Shown: piece after piece, positions 8,048-16,839 of the stretch
Position numbering within the stretch: position 1 is the stretch's first letter
Layout: each line of letters opens with the position of its first letter
DNA from: Hydrogenophaga sp.
Lineage (GTDB): Bacteria > Pseudomonadota > Gammaproteobacteria > Burkholderiales > Burkholderiaceae_C
Assembly: GCA_018993155.1 (NCBI GenBank)
Contig: JAGKSX010000040.1
Span: forward strand, 1 to 52,394
DNA length: 52,394 nucleotides
Direction of reading: 5' to 3'
The notes under the pieces: generated by a model
What the model was told of the DNA's origin: nothing
Seen by the model: only the letters and a program-made list of their open reading frames with translations
Databases searched by the model: none
Translations under genes and position numbers: made by a program

Positions 8048-9586
8048 TCAGCCCAGCCTGAACACCGCCACGGCCTGCACCATCTGCTCGGCGCGGGTCT
8101 TGAGGCTGGAGGCCGCGGCCGCGCTTTCCTCCACCAGCGCCGCGTTCTGCTGCGTGGCCTGGTCCATCTGCGTGACGGCCTCGCCGACCTGAGCCACGCC
8201 CGAGCTCTGCTCCTGGCTGGCCGCGCTGATCTCGCCCATGATGTCGTTGACGCGACGGATCGAGTTCACCACCTCGGTCATGGTCACGCCGGCACGGTCG
8301 ACCAGCGAGCTGCCCTGCTCCACGCGCTCCACGCTGGCGGTGATCAGGCTGCGGATTTCCTTGGCCGCTTCCGAACTGCGCTGCGCAAGGTTGCGCACTT
8401 CACCGGCCACCACGGCAAAGCCACGGCCCTGTTCACCGGCGCGCGCCGCTTCCACCGCGGCGTTCAGCGCCAGGATGTTGGTCTGGAAGGCGATGCCGTC
8501 GATCACGCCGATGATGTCGGCAATCTTGCGGCTGCTGTCATTGATGTCGCGCATGGTGTCCACCACCTGGGCGACCACCTCGCCACCCTGCTGGGCCACG
8601 GTGGAGGCGCTCATCGCGAGCTGGTTGGCCTGCTGCGCGTTGTCGGCGTTCTGGCGCACGGTGGAACTGAGCTGCTCCATGGAGGCGGCGGTCTCTTCCA
8701 GCGCGCTGGCCTGCTGCTCGGTGCGGGCCGACAGGTCGTTGTTGCCCTGGGCAATTTCAGCACTGGCCATGGCCACGCCCTCGGCGTTGCCGCGCACGTT
8801 GGAGACCACGCGGCCCAGGCTGTCCTGCATGCCCTTGAGCGCCTGCAGCAGCTGGGCGGCTTCGTCGCGGCCTTCGGCGCGGATGGCGCGGGTCAGGTCG
8901 CCGTCGGCGATCAGGCGTGCACCCTCGGCGGCCTGCCGCAGCGGCACGGTGATCGAGCGGCTCAGCACGAAAGCGGCGGCCGCACCCAGCAGGGTCGCGA
9001 GCACGCCACCCAGGATCAGGATGTTGCGACCGTTCGCGGCCTTCTCTTCGGCTTCCTTCAGGGCTGCGTCGTAGATGCCTTGCTGGCGCTGCTCCAGCTT
9101 GAAGATGGCGTTGATGTAGGCCTCGGCCAGCGGCTTGAGGTCGCGGTCGAGTGCGGCGCTCATGTCTTCGCCGGCCATGCGGGCCTTGAGCACAGCAGCG
9201 CGCGGCGTGCGGTAGGCCTCGCGTGCGGCGTCGATGTCGGCGATCAGCGCCTTGCCCGTGTCGGAGTGAACCAGTTCGATCATGCGCTTGCGCGAAGCGG
9301 TGGTGATCTCGGAGGTCTTGTCCATGTCGGCCTGCCACATCGGGATGCGGCTGGTGTCGGAATCGAGGATCGCCGCCCGGGTTCGGACCCAGTTCACGTC
9401 GATGGTCTGGCGCCAGCGCACGGCCAGCTGCAGCTTTTCGTTGTCTTCCCCGGTCAGGGCGCGCGTGGTCTGCATCAGCTCCTGCAGGCGCCAGACGCCG
9501 ACACCGGCCATCAGTGCGGTGATCAGCAGGACCAGTCCAAAAGCAACCGCCAGGCGGCTGCCGACCTTGATGTCATTGAGTTTCAT
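8048..9586 (-). CDS. methyl-accepting chemotaxis protein
   Basis: A 512-residue transmembrane chemoreceptor. A first helix (about residues 14-34) precedes a four-helix periplasmic ligand domain, a second helix (about 191-212, [19 protein letters not shown]), a HAMP segment and a cytoplasmic signalling domain. The hairpin tip is intact ([20 protein letters not shown]). The C-terminus ends VFRLG without a CheR-binding pentapeptide, so methylation probably relies on other receptors or direct CheR binding. It stands alone, with no che genes nearby. The ligand cannot be read from the sequence; proximity to the TRAP locus is suggestive only. The start at 9586 gives the expected [12 protein letters not shown] beginning. 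Confidence 0.93.
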   Translation of the reverse strand: MKLNDIKVGSRLAVAFGLVLLITALMAGVGVWRLQELMQTTRALTGEDNEKLQLAVRWRQTIDVNWVRTRAAILDSDTSRIPMWQADMDKTSEITTASRKRMIELVHSDTGKALIADIDAAREAYRTPRAAVLKARMAGEDMSAALDRDLKPLAEAYINAIFKLEQRQQGIYDAALKEAEEKAANGRNILILGGVLATLLGAAAAFVLSRSITVPLRQAAEGARLIADGDLTRAIRAEGRDEAAQLLQALKGMQDSLGRVVSNVRGNAEGVAMASAEIAQGNNDLSARTEQQASALEETAASMEQLSSTVRQNADNAQQANQLAMSASTVAQQGGEVVAQVVDTMRDINDSSRKIADIIGVIDGIAFQTNILALNAAVEAARAGEQGRGFAVVAGEVRNLAQRSSEAAKEIRSLITASVERVEQGSSLVDRAGVTMTEVVNSIRRVNDIMGEISAASQEQSSGVAQVGEAVTQMDQATQQNAALVEESAAAASSLKTRAEQMVQAVAVFRLG

Positions 9587-9729
9587 GCGGGAAGCTTTCT
9601 GGAGGGATAGGGGCTCGGTACCCAGGGCATCGGCGGATTGGCCCCGATCTTGAGTCGCCCCCGCGCCAGCGAAGCCCCGATCAGGGCCGGCTCTTGCCCG
9701 CTTTTTCTCGACCGCCCACAATCCCGACC

Positions 9730-10209
9730 ATGCCTGACACCCCGAAAACCCCGGCCCTGGTGGCCGCCGACGCACCAGCCCGCAGCCGTCCGTCGAACTA
9801 CCCCGAGCCCTTTGCCTCCCGCATGGCCGGGCGCATCAAACGTCCGCTGGGCGACCTTTTCAGCCTGTCCCACTTCGGGGTCAACCTCACGACCCTGCCG
9901 CCGAAAGCGGTGTCGGCGCTGCGCCATGCCCACAGCCGGCAGGACGAGTTCGTCTACATCCTGGCCGGGCACCCGACGCTGTACACCGACGAGGGCGCCA
10001 CGCCCTTGTCGCCGGGCATGTGCGCGGGTTTTCCGGCCGGCAGCGGCAATGGCCACCGGCTGGCCAACGAAACCGACCAGGAGGTGCAATACCTGGAGGT
10101 GGGTGACCGCAGCGAGGGCGACGAGGTCAGCTACCCGGAGGACGACCTGCAGGCCGTGCAGGTCGACGGCCGCTGGGCCTTCACGCACAAGGACGGGCGG
10201 CCGTACTAG
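9730..10209 (+). CDS. cupin-domain protein
   Basis: A 159-residue single-domain cupin. The first metal-binding motif is visible as [18 protein letters not shown] and the second part as [18 protein letters not shown]. The two His of HAH, the Glu and the later His would form the metal site. The closest known type is the small transcriptional-regulator-like cupins without a catalytic assignment. It converges on the dihydropyrimidinase gene with only 16 bases between stops, and no terminator is seen there. A CACAAT hexamer seven bases before the ATG, with TTGCCC 17 bases further up and no Shine-Dalgarno sequence, suggests a leaderless transcript. Confidence 0.85.
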   Translation: MPDTPKTPALVAADAPARSRPSNYPEPFASRMAGRIKRPLGDLFSLSHFGVNLTTLPPKAVSALRHAHSRQDEFVYILAGHPTLYTDEGATPLSPGMCAGFPAGSGNGHRLANETDQEVQYLEVGDRSEGDEVSYPEDDLQAVQVDGRWAFTHKDGRPY

Positions 10210-10225
10210 GCGCCCGCCACGACCA

Positions 10226-11659
10226 CTAAGGTGTTGCCGAGCGGGGTGCCTGTGGCAACAGGCTGGGCCGGCCTCGCCGCAGGTACCGGCCCTTGCCTTG
10301 CCGGGGGTGGAAGTTCCGGCCATCCCACACCACCTCGCCCCCCGCCAGCGTGGTACCTGGCCAGGCGCGCAAAGCCATGCCTTCGTAGGGGGTGTAGTCC
10401 ACGGCATGGTGCAGTTCCGTGTTGCGCACCGTGCGTTCGCCTTCGTCCCAGATCACCAGGTCGGCGTCGCTGCCGATGGCGATCGTGCCCTTGCGAGGAT
10501 GCAAGCCATAGGCCTTGGCGGGATTGGTGGCCGTGAGTTCGACGAAGCGCTGCAGCGTGATGCGCCCGCCCAGCACCCCTTCCGAGTACAGCAGCGGCAT
10601 GCGGGTCTCGATGCCGGGAATCCCGTTGGGAATGTGCTGGAACGGGACCTCCTCTCCTCCCGGCTTCTTGCCCTCGGTACCGTCAAAGCGAAACGGTGCG
10701 TGATCGGACGAAAACACCGTGAACAGGCCGTCGGCCAAGCCGTCCCAGATCACCTGCTGGTTCTGCTTGTCGCGTGGCGGCGGGCTGCACACGCAGCGCG
10801 CACCCTTGTAGCTGTCGTCGATGCCCAGGTCCTCGGCGGTGAGGAACAGGTACTGCGGACAGGTCTCCGCGAACACCTTCAGGCCTTGCGAACGGGCCCA
10901 GCGGATCTGCTCCACGGCCTCGCGCCCCGACACGTGAACGACCAGGATCGGCACATCGATCAGCTCGGCCAACGCGATGGCGCGGTGCGTGGCTTCGCGC
11001 TCCACCAGCATCGGCCGCGCGTGCGCATGGAAGCGGGGTGCGGTGCGACCTGCGGCCTCAAGGCGACGGGTCAGCCAGGCGATGCAATCGGCGTTTTCCG
11101 CATGAATCATGGCCATCGCATCGTGTCGCCGCGCGACTTCGAGCACATCCAGGATCTGGCCGTCGTTGAGCTTGAGGTCGTCATACGTCATGTAGATCTT
11201 GAACGACGTGTATCCCTCCCGGATCAGCGCGGGCAGTTCCCGCGCGAGCACGTCGGGCGTGGGATCGCTCACGATCAGATGGAAAGCGTGATCGAGATGC
11301 GACTTTCCCTGTGCGCGCAGGTGGTAGTCGTCCACCGCGGCACGCAAGGACTGGCCTTTCACCTGGGCCGCAAAAGGAATGACGGTGGTCGTGCCTCCAC
11401 AGGCCGCGGCGCGTGTGCCGGTATCGAAATCGTCGGCCATGCGCACGGGCGGGGCCATGGGCTGATCGAGATGGCAGTGGGCATCAACCCCACCCGGCGT
11501 GACCACCCGCCCCAGCGCATCGATCTCGCGGGCACCACCGGCAAGCTGCCGGCCAAGTTGCTGGATCACCCCATCGCGAATGCCAATGTCGCTCTCGAAG
11601 CAATCCGATGCGGTCGCCACACGGGCATTGCGGATCACGAGATCGAAGGCGGCATTCAT
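10226..11659 (-). CDS. dihydropyrimidinase/D-hydantoinase-type cyclic amidohydrolase
   Basis: The 477-residue protein has every metal ligand of the hydantoinase/dihydropyrimidinase family: His61 and His63 (DAHCHLD), the Lys154 that is normally carboxylated (TSFKIYMTY), His186, His242 and Asp319 (SSDHAPF). It should hydrolyse a cyclic amide, imide or ureide bond in the cytoplasm. It is the last gene of the TRAP/amidohydrolase operon and overlaps the racemase-family gene by four bases. No N-carbamoyl-amino-acid hydrolase is encoded nearby, so the standard hydantoin-to-amino-acid route is incomplete here. The natural substrate is not determined by sequence. Confidence 0.88.
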   Translation of the reverse strand: MNAAFDLVIRNARVATASDCFESDIGIRDGVIQQLGRQLAGGAREIDALGRVVTPGGVDAHCHLDQPMAPPVRMADDFDTGTRAAACGGTTTVIPFAAQVKGQSLRAAVDDYHLRAQGKSHLDHAFHLIVSDPTPDVLARELPALIREGYTSFKIYMTYDDLKLNDGQILDVLEVARRHDAMAMIHAENADCIAWLTRRLEAAGRTAPRFHAHARPMLVEREATHRAIALAELIDVPILVVHVSGREAVEQIRWARSQGLKVFAETCPQYLFLTAEDLGIDDSYKGARCVCSPPPRDKQNQQVIWDGLADGLFTVFSSDHAPFRFDGTEGKKPGGEEVPFQHIPNGIPGIETRMPLLYSEGVLGGRITLQRFVELTATNPAKAYGLHPRKGTIAIGSDADLVIWDEGERTVRNTELHHAVDYTPYEGMALRAWPGTTLAGGEVVWDGRNFHPRQGKGRYLRRGRPSLLPQAPRSATP

Positions 11660-12402
11660 GGCTGCCGCCCGATCAGCGTGGCCAGCCCACCCTCCAGACC
11701 CTGATGCGCCTTGGGCGGTGGGGGCGACAGCGCACCGCTGCGACGGGGCGTGTAGGCGCCGCGCCCCAGGGCCTCGGCCATGCGGATCGCGCTGCCCACC
11801 CCATCGATCAGCGGCACAGGCACGTCGTCGGCGATCTCGCGCGCCAGCCCGGCCAACGGCGCGCCCGCCAGGATGATGCTGTCCGCTCCGTCCTGCTCCA
11901 CGCAAGCCAGACACATCTCGCGCAGCACGTCGCGCGCCTCCTGTTGAACCGTGCCCACGCTGGCAAAACCCTGCTGGAGACCGCGGTAACCGATCATGCG
12001 TGAGGACAAACCCAATTGATCCACGGTTTGCACGTACCAGGCGCCGATGCGCTGCGAGATGCCCACGATGGCGAAGCGCCCCCCGAGCAGGAAGGCGGCG
12101 GCCACAGCGGATTCGGTCAGGCCAACCACCGGGATGTCCAGCAGCTCCTTGGCAGCGGCCACACCCGGGTCGCCGAAAGCGGCGATCACGGCCACGTCGT
12201 GCTCGGCCTGTTGCTGCGCCAGAAGCTGCAAAGAGGCATAGGCACCCACGGCGGCCTCGCCAGGGGTTTCGATATAGGCCACACCGAAAGGCGCGGTGGC
12301 CATGGTGATCCGCGTATCCGGCAAGGCCGCGCGCTGCGCCTCATTGCGAATCAGCTCAGTCACGCTGAGGGAGATGTTGGGATTGATGACGAGAATTTTC
12401 AA
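11656..12402 (-). CDS. Asp/Glu/hydantoin racemase-family protein lacking both catalytic cysteines
   Basis: The 248-residue protein starts KILVINPNISLSVT, the classic hydantoin-racemase opening, and has the fold motifs of the superfamily. Known racemases use two cysteines, one just before FGDPG and one in an LGCAG-like motif. Here these read VIAAFGDPG (Ala75) and ILAGAPLAGLA (Gly180/Ala181), and the only cysteines are Cys164 and Cys167, elsewhere. It is therefore unlikely to be an ordinary two-base racemase. The start is a TTG at 12402 whose sequence TTGA overlaps the upstream stop; GGAG lies six bases before it and the product then matches the family start exactly. A proline-rich tail follows residue 224. 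Confidence 0.8.
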   Translation of the reverse strand: MKILVINPNISLSVTELIRNEAQRAALPDTRITMATAPFGVAYIETPGEAAVGAYASLQLLAQQQAEHDVAVIAAFGDPGVAAAKELLDIPVVGLTESAVAAAFLLGGRFAIVGISQRIGAWYVQTVDQLGLSSRMIGYRGLQQGFASVGTVQQEARDVLREMCLACVEQDGADSIILAGAPLAGLAREIADDVPVPLIDGVGSAIRMAEALGRGAYTPRRSGALSPPPPKAHQGLEGGLATLIGRQP

Positions 12403-13790
12403 GCGGTTCTCCGAGGCTCGACTTGTGCGCGAGCCCGCTGCCAAAGTGCAGCCGCCGCCTGCTGGGCGTCGGCCAAGATGCTGTCCTGGTCAACGCGCAG
12501 GGCGCGACCGCCTTCGACGACGACCTCGCCGTGCACGATCACCAGGGCCACGTCGCGGCCCTGACCGGTGTGCACGAGGTTGCCCAGCGGGTTGATGCAG
12601 GGCACGAGGTGCGGCCGGCGCATGTCCACGCACACCATATCGGCCAGCTTGCCGGCTTCCAGACTGCCCATGTGCTCGCCGAGACCCATCGCGTGCGCCC
12701 CGTTGTAGGTCGCCATGCGCAACATGTCCGCAGGCTGCCAGCCGTCGTCGATGCCACCGGTCTGGATGCGGCCGAGGTTCAGCGCCCAGCGCATGACCTC
12801 GATCATGTCCGCGTGCATGTTGTCCGTGGCCAGCGCCAGGCGGATACCGGCGTCCTGCATGGTCCGCGTGGGCGCGATGCGACCGCCCGTCGCATTGCCC
12901 TTGGGCACGTGCGCGAGGCTCATGCCCGCCGCGCCAGCTCGCCGCATGTCGGCCTCACTCATGTACATGCCGTGCGCGGCGATCAGCGCGGGACCGAGCA
13001 AACCGGTCTCATCCAGCAGCTCACAGGGCGAGCACCCGTCGCGCTCCTGCACGCGCTGGTTCTCCATGCGGCTTTGCGAGAGATGCGTGGTCACCACGCC
13101 CCCATGGCGCTCGCGGTGGTCTGCCACCCGCCGCAGCAGCGCCCGCGAGCAGGTGTCCGGCGCGTGCGGGGTGAGGTGCACGCCCGTGCGTCCGTCAGGC
13201 CCACCCTGCCATCGTTCGTGCAGCGCCATCGCCTCCGCGAGCGTGCGCTCCCCGATCGCGTCATCGTGGCGCCACTCGCCCAGGTGCACCCGCGAGAAAT
13301 CCACATCATGGATGCGGCCACAGGCATAGGCGCGCAGCCCCACGCCGGCCATGGCCGGCAAGGTGAGGTCCGCGTGCACGTAGCTGTCGTTGATGACCGT
13401 GGAGCCGAACATCAGCGCCTCCAGTGCACCCAGCCGGGCCAGCGCAACCGCCTCGTCAGGCGTCACCTCATGGCCGTGCGGCACACCCGGGGTATAGGCG
13501 GGCGCGAAGCCCATGTCCTCGGCCACGCCGCGCACCATGGTCAGGATGGTGTGGGTGTGCACATTGATGAAACCGGGCAACACCATGTGCCCGCGCAGAT
13601 CGATGGTGCGGCGCGCGCTCACGCGGGGTGCATCACCGGCGCCAGCCACAAAGGCGATGCGCGCGCCGGCAATGCCGATCACCGCGTTGTCGATCACCTC
13701 CAGCTGCGGGCGCGTGTGCACCACGGTGGCACCGGTGATCAGCAGATCCAGCGGATCTGATGTCGCAGGGGTCGAAGCCTCTTGTGTCAT
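12399..13790 (-). CDS. TRZ/ATZ-type amidohydrolase (possible deaminase)
   Basis: The 463-residue enzyme carries the mononuclear metal site of the chlorohydrolase/guanine-deaminase branch: His78 and His80 (NVHTHT), His236 (THLSQS), His273 (AAHGMYMS) and Asp323 (ATDNMHADM), plus the TPHAPDTCS block. This branch removes amino, halogen or amine groups from N-heterocycles or their derivatives. It follows the TRAP permease genes and precedes the racemase-family gene with a 4-base TTGA overlap. The ATG at 13790 was chosen over a GTG at 13799 because AGGTGG is positioned as its ribosome binding site. The substrate is unknown, but cooperation with the transporter and cyclic amidohydrolase is likely. 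Confidence 0.85.
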   Translation of the reverse strand: MTQEASTPATSDPLDLLITGATVVHTRPQLEVIDNAVIGIAGARIAFVAGAGDAPRVSARRTIDLRGHMVLPGFINVHTHTILTMVRGVAEDMGFAPAYTPGVPHGHEVTPDEAVALARLGALEALMFGSTVINDSYVHADLTLPAMAGVGLRAYACGRIHDVDFSRVHLGEWRHDDAIGERTLAEAMALHERWQGGPDGRTGVHLTPHAPDTCSRALLRRVADHRERHGGVVTTHLSQSRMENQRVQERDGCSPCELLDETGLLGPALIAAHGMYMSEADMRRAGAAGMSLAHVPKGNATGGRIAPTRTMQDAGIRLALATDNMHADMIEVMRWALNLGRIQTGGIDDGWQPADMLRMATYNGAHAMGLGEHMGSLEAGKLADMVCVDMRRPHLVPCINPLGNLVHTGQGRDVALVIVHGEVVVEGGRALRVDQDSILADAQQAAAALWQRARAQVEPRRTA

Positions 13791-13799
13791 GGCGACCAC

Positions 13800-15080
13800 C
13801 TAGAAACCAAGCGCGCGCGGCAGGGCCGTGACGATGGACGGGAAGGCCACGCACAGCAGCAGGACGGCAAACTGGAAAGCCACGAAGGGCATGGATTCCC
13901 TGATGATCGCCCCCATCGGAACGCGGGTGATGCCGCTCATCACAAAGAACAGCACCCCCACCGGGGGCGTCATCATGCCGATCACCAGGTTGAACATGAA
14001 CAGGAAGCCAAACCACAGCGGATCCAGACCGAAGGCATCCGCAATCGGCACAAACAGGGGAACCAGCATGATGTAGGCCGCGTTCGACTCCAGGAACATG
14101 CCGACCACCACCAGCAGCAGCATGGTGAGCAGCACGAACACCATCGGGTCCGACGTCATGGCCTTGACAAAGTCGGCCATCTGCTGCGGCACCATGTCGA
14201 TCGTGAGCAGGAAGGTGACGGTGGCGGCCAGCGCGATCAGCGCGCCCACCATCGACGCCGTGACCGCCGCGCGGAACAGGCAGCCGGGCAGATCGGCGAA
14301 GCTCAGCTTGCGGGTGATCAACAGACCGACCAGCGCCGAATACACCACGGCAATCGCAGCGCCCTCGGTGGCCGTGAACACCCCTCCGATGATGCCGCCC
14401 ACCACGATGATCGGCATGAACAGAATGATGTGCGCCTTGCGGAACTGCACCCAGGCGTTGCGGGCGTTGAAGGCCTCGCCCGTCGGGGGGTACTTGCGCT
14501 TCCAGGAGATGAAACTGGCGATGCCGATGAAGCCCAGCGCGAGCAGCACGCCGGGCACGATGCCGGCCATGAATAGGCCACCGACCGAGACCGAAGAACC
14601 GGCCATCAGGGCATAGACGATCATGGCATTGGACGGTGGGATCACCGGCCCCAGGTTGGCCGCCGATGCGATCACCGCGCAGTTGAAGCTGTCCGGGTAG
14701 TGCTTGCGCAAGGAGGGCACCAAGGCGCTGCCCAGCGCACTCGCCGAGGCCACCGCCGCGCCGCTGACCGAAGCCAGGATCGTGCCGGCGATGATGGTCA
14801 CATGCGCCAGCCCGCCGTGCACCCGGCCAACCAGGCTGTTGGCAAAGGTCACCAGGCGCTCCATCATGCCCGCCTTGACCATGAGTTCGCCAGCGAGCAT
14901 GAACAAGGGGATCGCCATCAGAGGGAAGTTGTCCACCGCATGCAGCATGCGCTGGGACAACATCACCAGTTCGAAGTCGGCGGCATAGAGCGCGGCAAGC
15001 GAGGCGAAGCCCAGCGCGAACGCCAGCGGCATACCTGCGAACGCGAGCAGGCAGAAGACACAGATCACGAGCAATGTCAT
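13800..15080 (-). CDS. TRAP transporter large permease (DctM family)
   Basis: A 426-residue, very hydrophobic protein with the features of the large TRAP subunit: conserved GAAVASASALGSALVPSL, NLGPVIPPSNAMIVYA and a C-terminal MTPPVGVLFFV block. It forms the Na+-coupled channel with the small permease. The start ATG overlaps the small-permease stop by four bases, and the stop is followed after nine bases by the amidohydrolase ATG. It should import an organic anion captured by the periplasmic subunit encoded first in the operon. Confidence 0.93.
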   Translation of the reverse strand: MTLLVICVFCLLAFAGMPLAFALGFASLAALYAADFELVMLSQRMLHAVDNFPLMAIPLFMLAGELMVKAGMMERLVTFANSLVGRVHGGLAHVTIIAGTILASVSGAAVASASALGSALVPSLRKHYPDSFNCAVIASAANLGPVIPPSNAMIVYALMAGSSVSVGGLFMAGIVPGVLLALGFIGIASFISWKRKYPPTGEAFNARNAWVQFRKAHIILFMPIIVVGGIIGGVFTATEGAAIAVVYSALVGLLITRKLSFADLPGCLFRAAVTASMVGALIALAATVTFLLTIDMVPQQMADFVKAMTSDPMVFVLLTMLLLVVVGMFLESNAAYIMLVPLFVPIADAFGLDPLWFGFLFMFNLVIGMMTPPVGVLFFVMSGITRVPMGAIIRESMPFVAFQFAVLLLCVAFPSIVTALPRALGF

Positions 15081-15628
15081 GACAACCTCCCTTCCCAGAT
15101 GCGGGAACCCAGCCACGCGTGCAACACGAGGTGGACGAACGAGTGGGCCGCGCAGATGAGCACGGCGACGTAATAGATGCCGGCGGAGATCGGCAAGGTC
15201 GGCATGAGCTCTTGCCACTTGTCCAGGGTGGCGACCCAGGCGGCGTAGAAGATCGCCGCCATCAGGACCGCGCTGGCCACGCTCACGAGCCGGAACAGCC
15301 GGTCCTTGTTCCTGGGGGACAGGTTCATGATCAACAGGTCAATCCCCACGTGCACGGCGTACTTGATGCCATGCGGGATCGCCAGAAAGATGACCCAGAC
15401 GAAGAACAGGCGCGAGACCTCGTCGGCCGAGTCGATGGATGAACCCAGCACATAGCGCCAGAACACCTGCAGACTCACCATCAGCGTCATCGCGGCCATG
15501 GCCACGACGATCACAACCATCGATGCCTTGTCAAAAGCTTCGACCCAGCGCCGCAGAGCCGGCCAGATCGAAGGCAGCCGATCGTCAGAAGGCGGTGCCG
15601 CCTCCGAGGGGTTCAGCCCCTGCGTCAC
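15077..15628 (-). CDS. TRAP transporter small permease (DctQ family)
   Basis: The 183-residue protein has four predicted membrane helices and the typical signature VFWRYVLGSSIDSADEVSRL followed by IPHGIKYAVHVGIDLL. It starts with GTG at 15628, and GTGA overlaps the stop of the solute-binding-protein gene, so translation is coupled. It pairs with the large permease encoded immediately downstream. Confidence 0.92.
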   Translation of the reverse strand: MTQGLNPSEAAPPSDDRLPSIWPALRRWVEAFDKASMVVIVVAMAAMTLMVSLQVFWRYVLGSSIDSADEVSRLFFVWVIFLAIPHGIKYAVHVGIDLLIMNLSPRNKDRLFRLVSVASAVLMAAIFYAAWVATLDKWQELMPTLPISAGIYYVAVLICAAHSFVHLVLHAWLGSRIWEGRLS

Positions 15629-16620
15629 TTCGTGGCCTCACTCACAACCGCATCGATCAGCTTCGGATCAATGCGCTTCTTGAGCGACTCCACCACGCTG
15701 GCGGTGCTGCGGCGGAAATCGGCACGGCCTTGCGGCGTGATCGGGGTGAAGGTCATGCCGGCCTTCACCAGTTGCTGACGCCAGCCCTCGTCCTGCTTGG
15801 CCGCCTCGGCGCGCTGCCAGACCATGGCCTCCTTCATGCCGGCCATCACCGCATCCTGGTGCGGCTTCTTCAGGCGCTCGAACAGGCGCTTGTTGGCGGC
15901 CGCGTTGATGAAATCGTAGAAGTGCCCGGTGTCAGACAAGTGCTTTTGAACTTCGTTGAAGCGGCGACTGGCGATGATGTTGTAAGGATTCTCATGGCCG
16001 TCGAGCACGCCCTGCTGCATGGCCGAGTAGACCTCCTTCACGTCCATGGCCACCGGGTTGGCGCCGAGTGCCCGGAAGGTATCCAGATGCACCTCGTTGG
16101 GCTGAAGCCGGATCTTCAGTCCCTTGAAGTCGGCGGACGACGTGATGGGCCGCACGTTGTTCGTCACATGGCGAAAGCCCAGCTCGCCATAACCCAGGCT
16201 GACAAAGCCCTTCTGAGCCATGCGTTCGTCAAACAGCTTGCCCACCGGCCCGTCCATGACCCGGAAAGCCGCTTCGCGCGAGCTGAAGAGGAAAGGCAGG
16301 CTGACCGCCTCGTACTCCGGCACGATGCGGGTGAAATAGGCAATCGAGGTCACGATCGCAAAGACCGTCCCCGAGCGCACCTGGTCAACGTTCTCGGACG
16401 CCCCGCCGAGCTGCATGTTCGGAAACAGGTCGATCTGCAACTCTCCCTGCGTGCGAGCCTCGACCTCTTTCTTGAAAATCTCCATCACTTTGGTCGCCGT
16501 GTGGTCCGCTGGGAAGTTGCCCGCCACGCGAAGCCGCTGCTGGGCCATCGAAGGGGCGTGAAGGCCCGCGAAGGCCAGGGCCGCAATGGCCGGGAGAAGA
16601 AGGGATCGGCGAAACTTCAT
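15625..16620 (-). CDS. TRAP transporter periplasmic solute-binding protein (DctP family)
   Basis: The 331-residue protein has a signal peptide (cleavage near SMAQQ, residue 26). The mature part has DctP hallmarks: GNFPADHTATKVMEIFKKEV, the segment GLKIRLQPNEVHLDTFRALGANP whose Arg normally binds the ligand carboxylate, and AMQQGVLDGHENPY. The ligand is therefore probably an organic acid with at least one carboxylate. The ATG at 16620 follows AGGAG with normal spacing; an ATG further up would spoil the signal peptide. It is the first gene of the six-gene operon and lies behind a near-consensus promoter. Confidence 0.93.
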   Translation of the reverse strand: MKFRRSLLLPAIAALAFAGLHAPSMAQQRLRVAGNFPADHTATKVMEIFKKEVEARTQGELQIDLFPNMQLGGASENVDQVRSGTVFAIVTSIAYFTRIVPEYEAVSLPFLFSSREAAFRVMDGPVGKLFDERMAQKGFVSLGYGELGFRHVTNNVRPITSSADFKGLKIRLQPNEVHLDTFRALGANPVAMDVKEVYSAMQQGVLDGHENPYNIIASRRFNEVQKHLSDTGHFYDFINAAANKRLFERLKKPHQDAVMAGMKEAMVWQRAEAAKQDEGWRQQLVKAGMTFTPITPQGRADFRRSTASVVESLKKRIDPKLIDAVVSEATK

Positions 16621-16696
16621 GGCAACTCCTAAGATGGGCAGGCGGATGGATTTCACGGTCGCGAAGGCACTGGTAATGCAAATTTCGCTGAAGTGA

Positions 16697-16724
16697 ATTA
16701 TCTTTTTTCGGAAACCGCTGTCAA
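16697..16724 (-). promoter_or_regulatory. sigma-70 promoter of the TRAP/amidohydrolase operon
   Basis: On the minus strand a perfect TTGACA (16724-16719) and GATAAT (16702-16697) are separated by 16 bases. Transcription would start near 16690, giving a leader of about 70 bases before the solute-binding-protein gene. Such a strong core promoter suggests control by repression, consistent with the divergent GntR-type gene. Confidence 0.75.
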
Positions 16725-16785
16725 CAACTCATTTACGCCCTGTATTGGTGCATTTTTTCGGGAAAGCTTGGAAAACATGCACCTA

Positions 16786-16791
16786 TATAAT
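16786..16791 (+). promoter_or_regulatory. candidate -10 box of the GntR-type regulator gene
   Basis: A perfect TATAAT lies 48 bases before the ATG of the regulator gene. No convincing -35 hexamer is present at 16-18 bases. It lies between ATGCACC and ATGCAAAA sites, which would allow autoregulation. Confidence 0.45.
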
Positions 16792-16839
16792 GCAAAAAGA
16801 ACTTTTGGATCTGGGATCTGCATGCAAATTGGAGGCGCG

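Larger units (their letters stand above)
16676..16830. promoter_or_regulatory. cluster of TGCA-centred candidate operator sites
   Basis: Five sites sharing ATGCA occur in the divergent region: ATGCAAATT at 16676, GGTGCAT at 16748 (reverse orientation), ATGCACC at 16777, ATGCAAAA at 16790 and ATGCAAATT again at 16822. GGTGCAT and ATGCACC form a 7-base inverted repeat. They flank the TRAP operon promoter and surround the TATAAT at 16786. They may be binding sites for the adjacent GntR/FCD regulator; this is inferred from repetition and position only. Confidence 0.4.

Noticed and set aside
7022-9610. An 860-codon plus-strand open frame over the PAP2 and chemoreceptor genes.
   Set aside because: It overlaps two clear genes in other frames and the translation lacks any domain; it is a composition shadow.
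9638-11704. A 688-codon plus-strand open frame over the cupin and dihydropyrimidinase genes.
   Set aside because: Both underlying genes have intact catalytic or metal-binding motifs, and this frame has none.
16693-16839. A possible 49-residue N-terminal extension of the GntR-type regulator.
   Set aside because: The extension would start upstream of the TATAAT at 16786, while GGAGG is ideally placed for the ATG at 16840.
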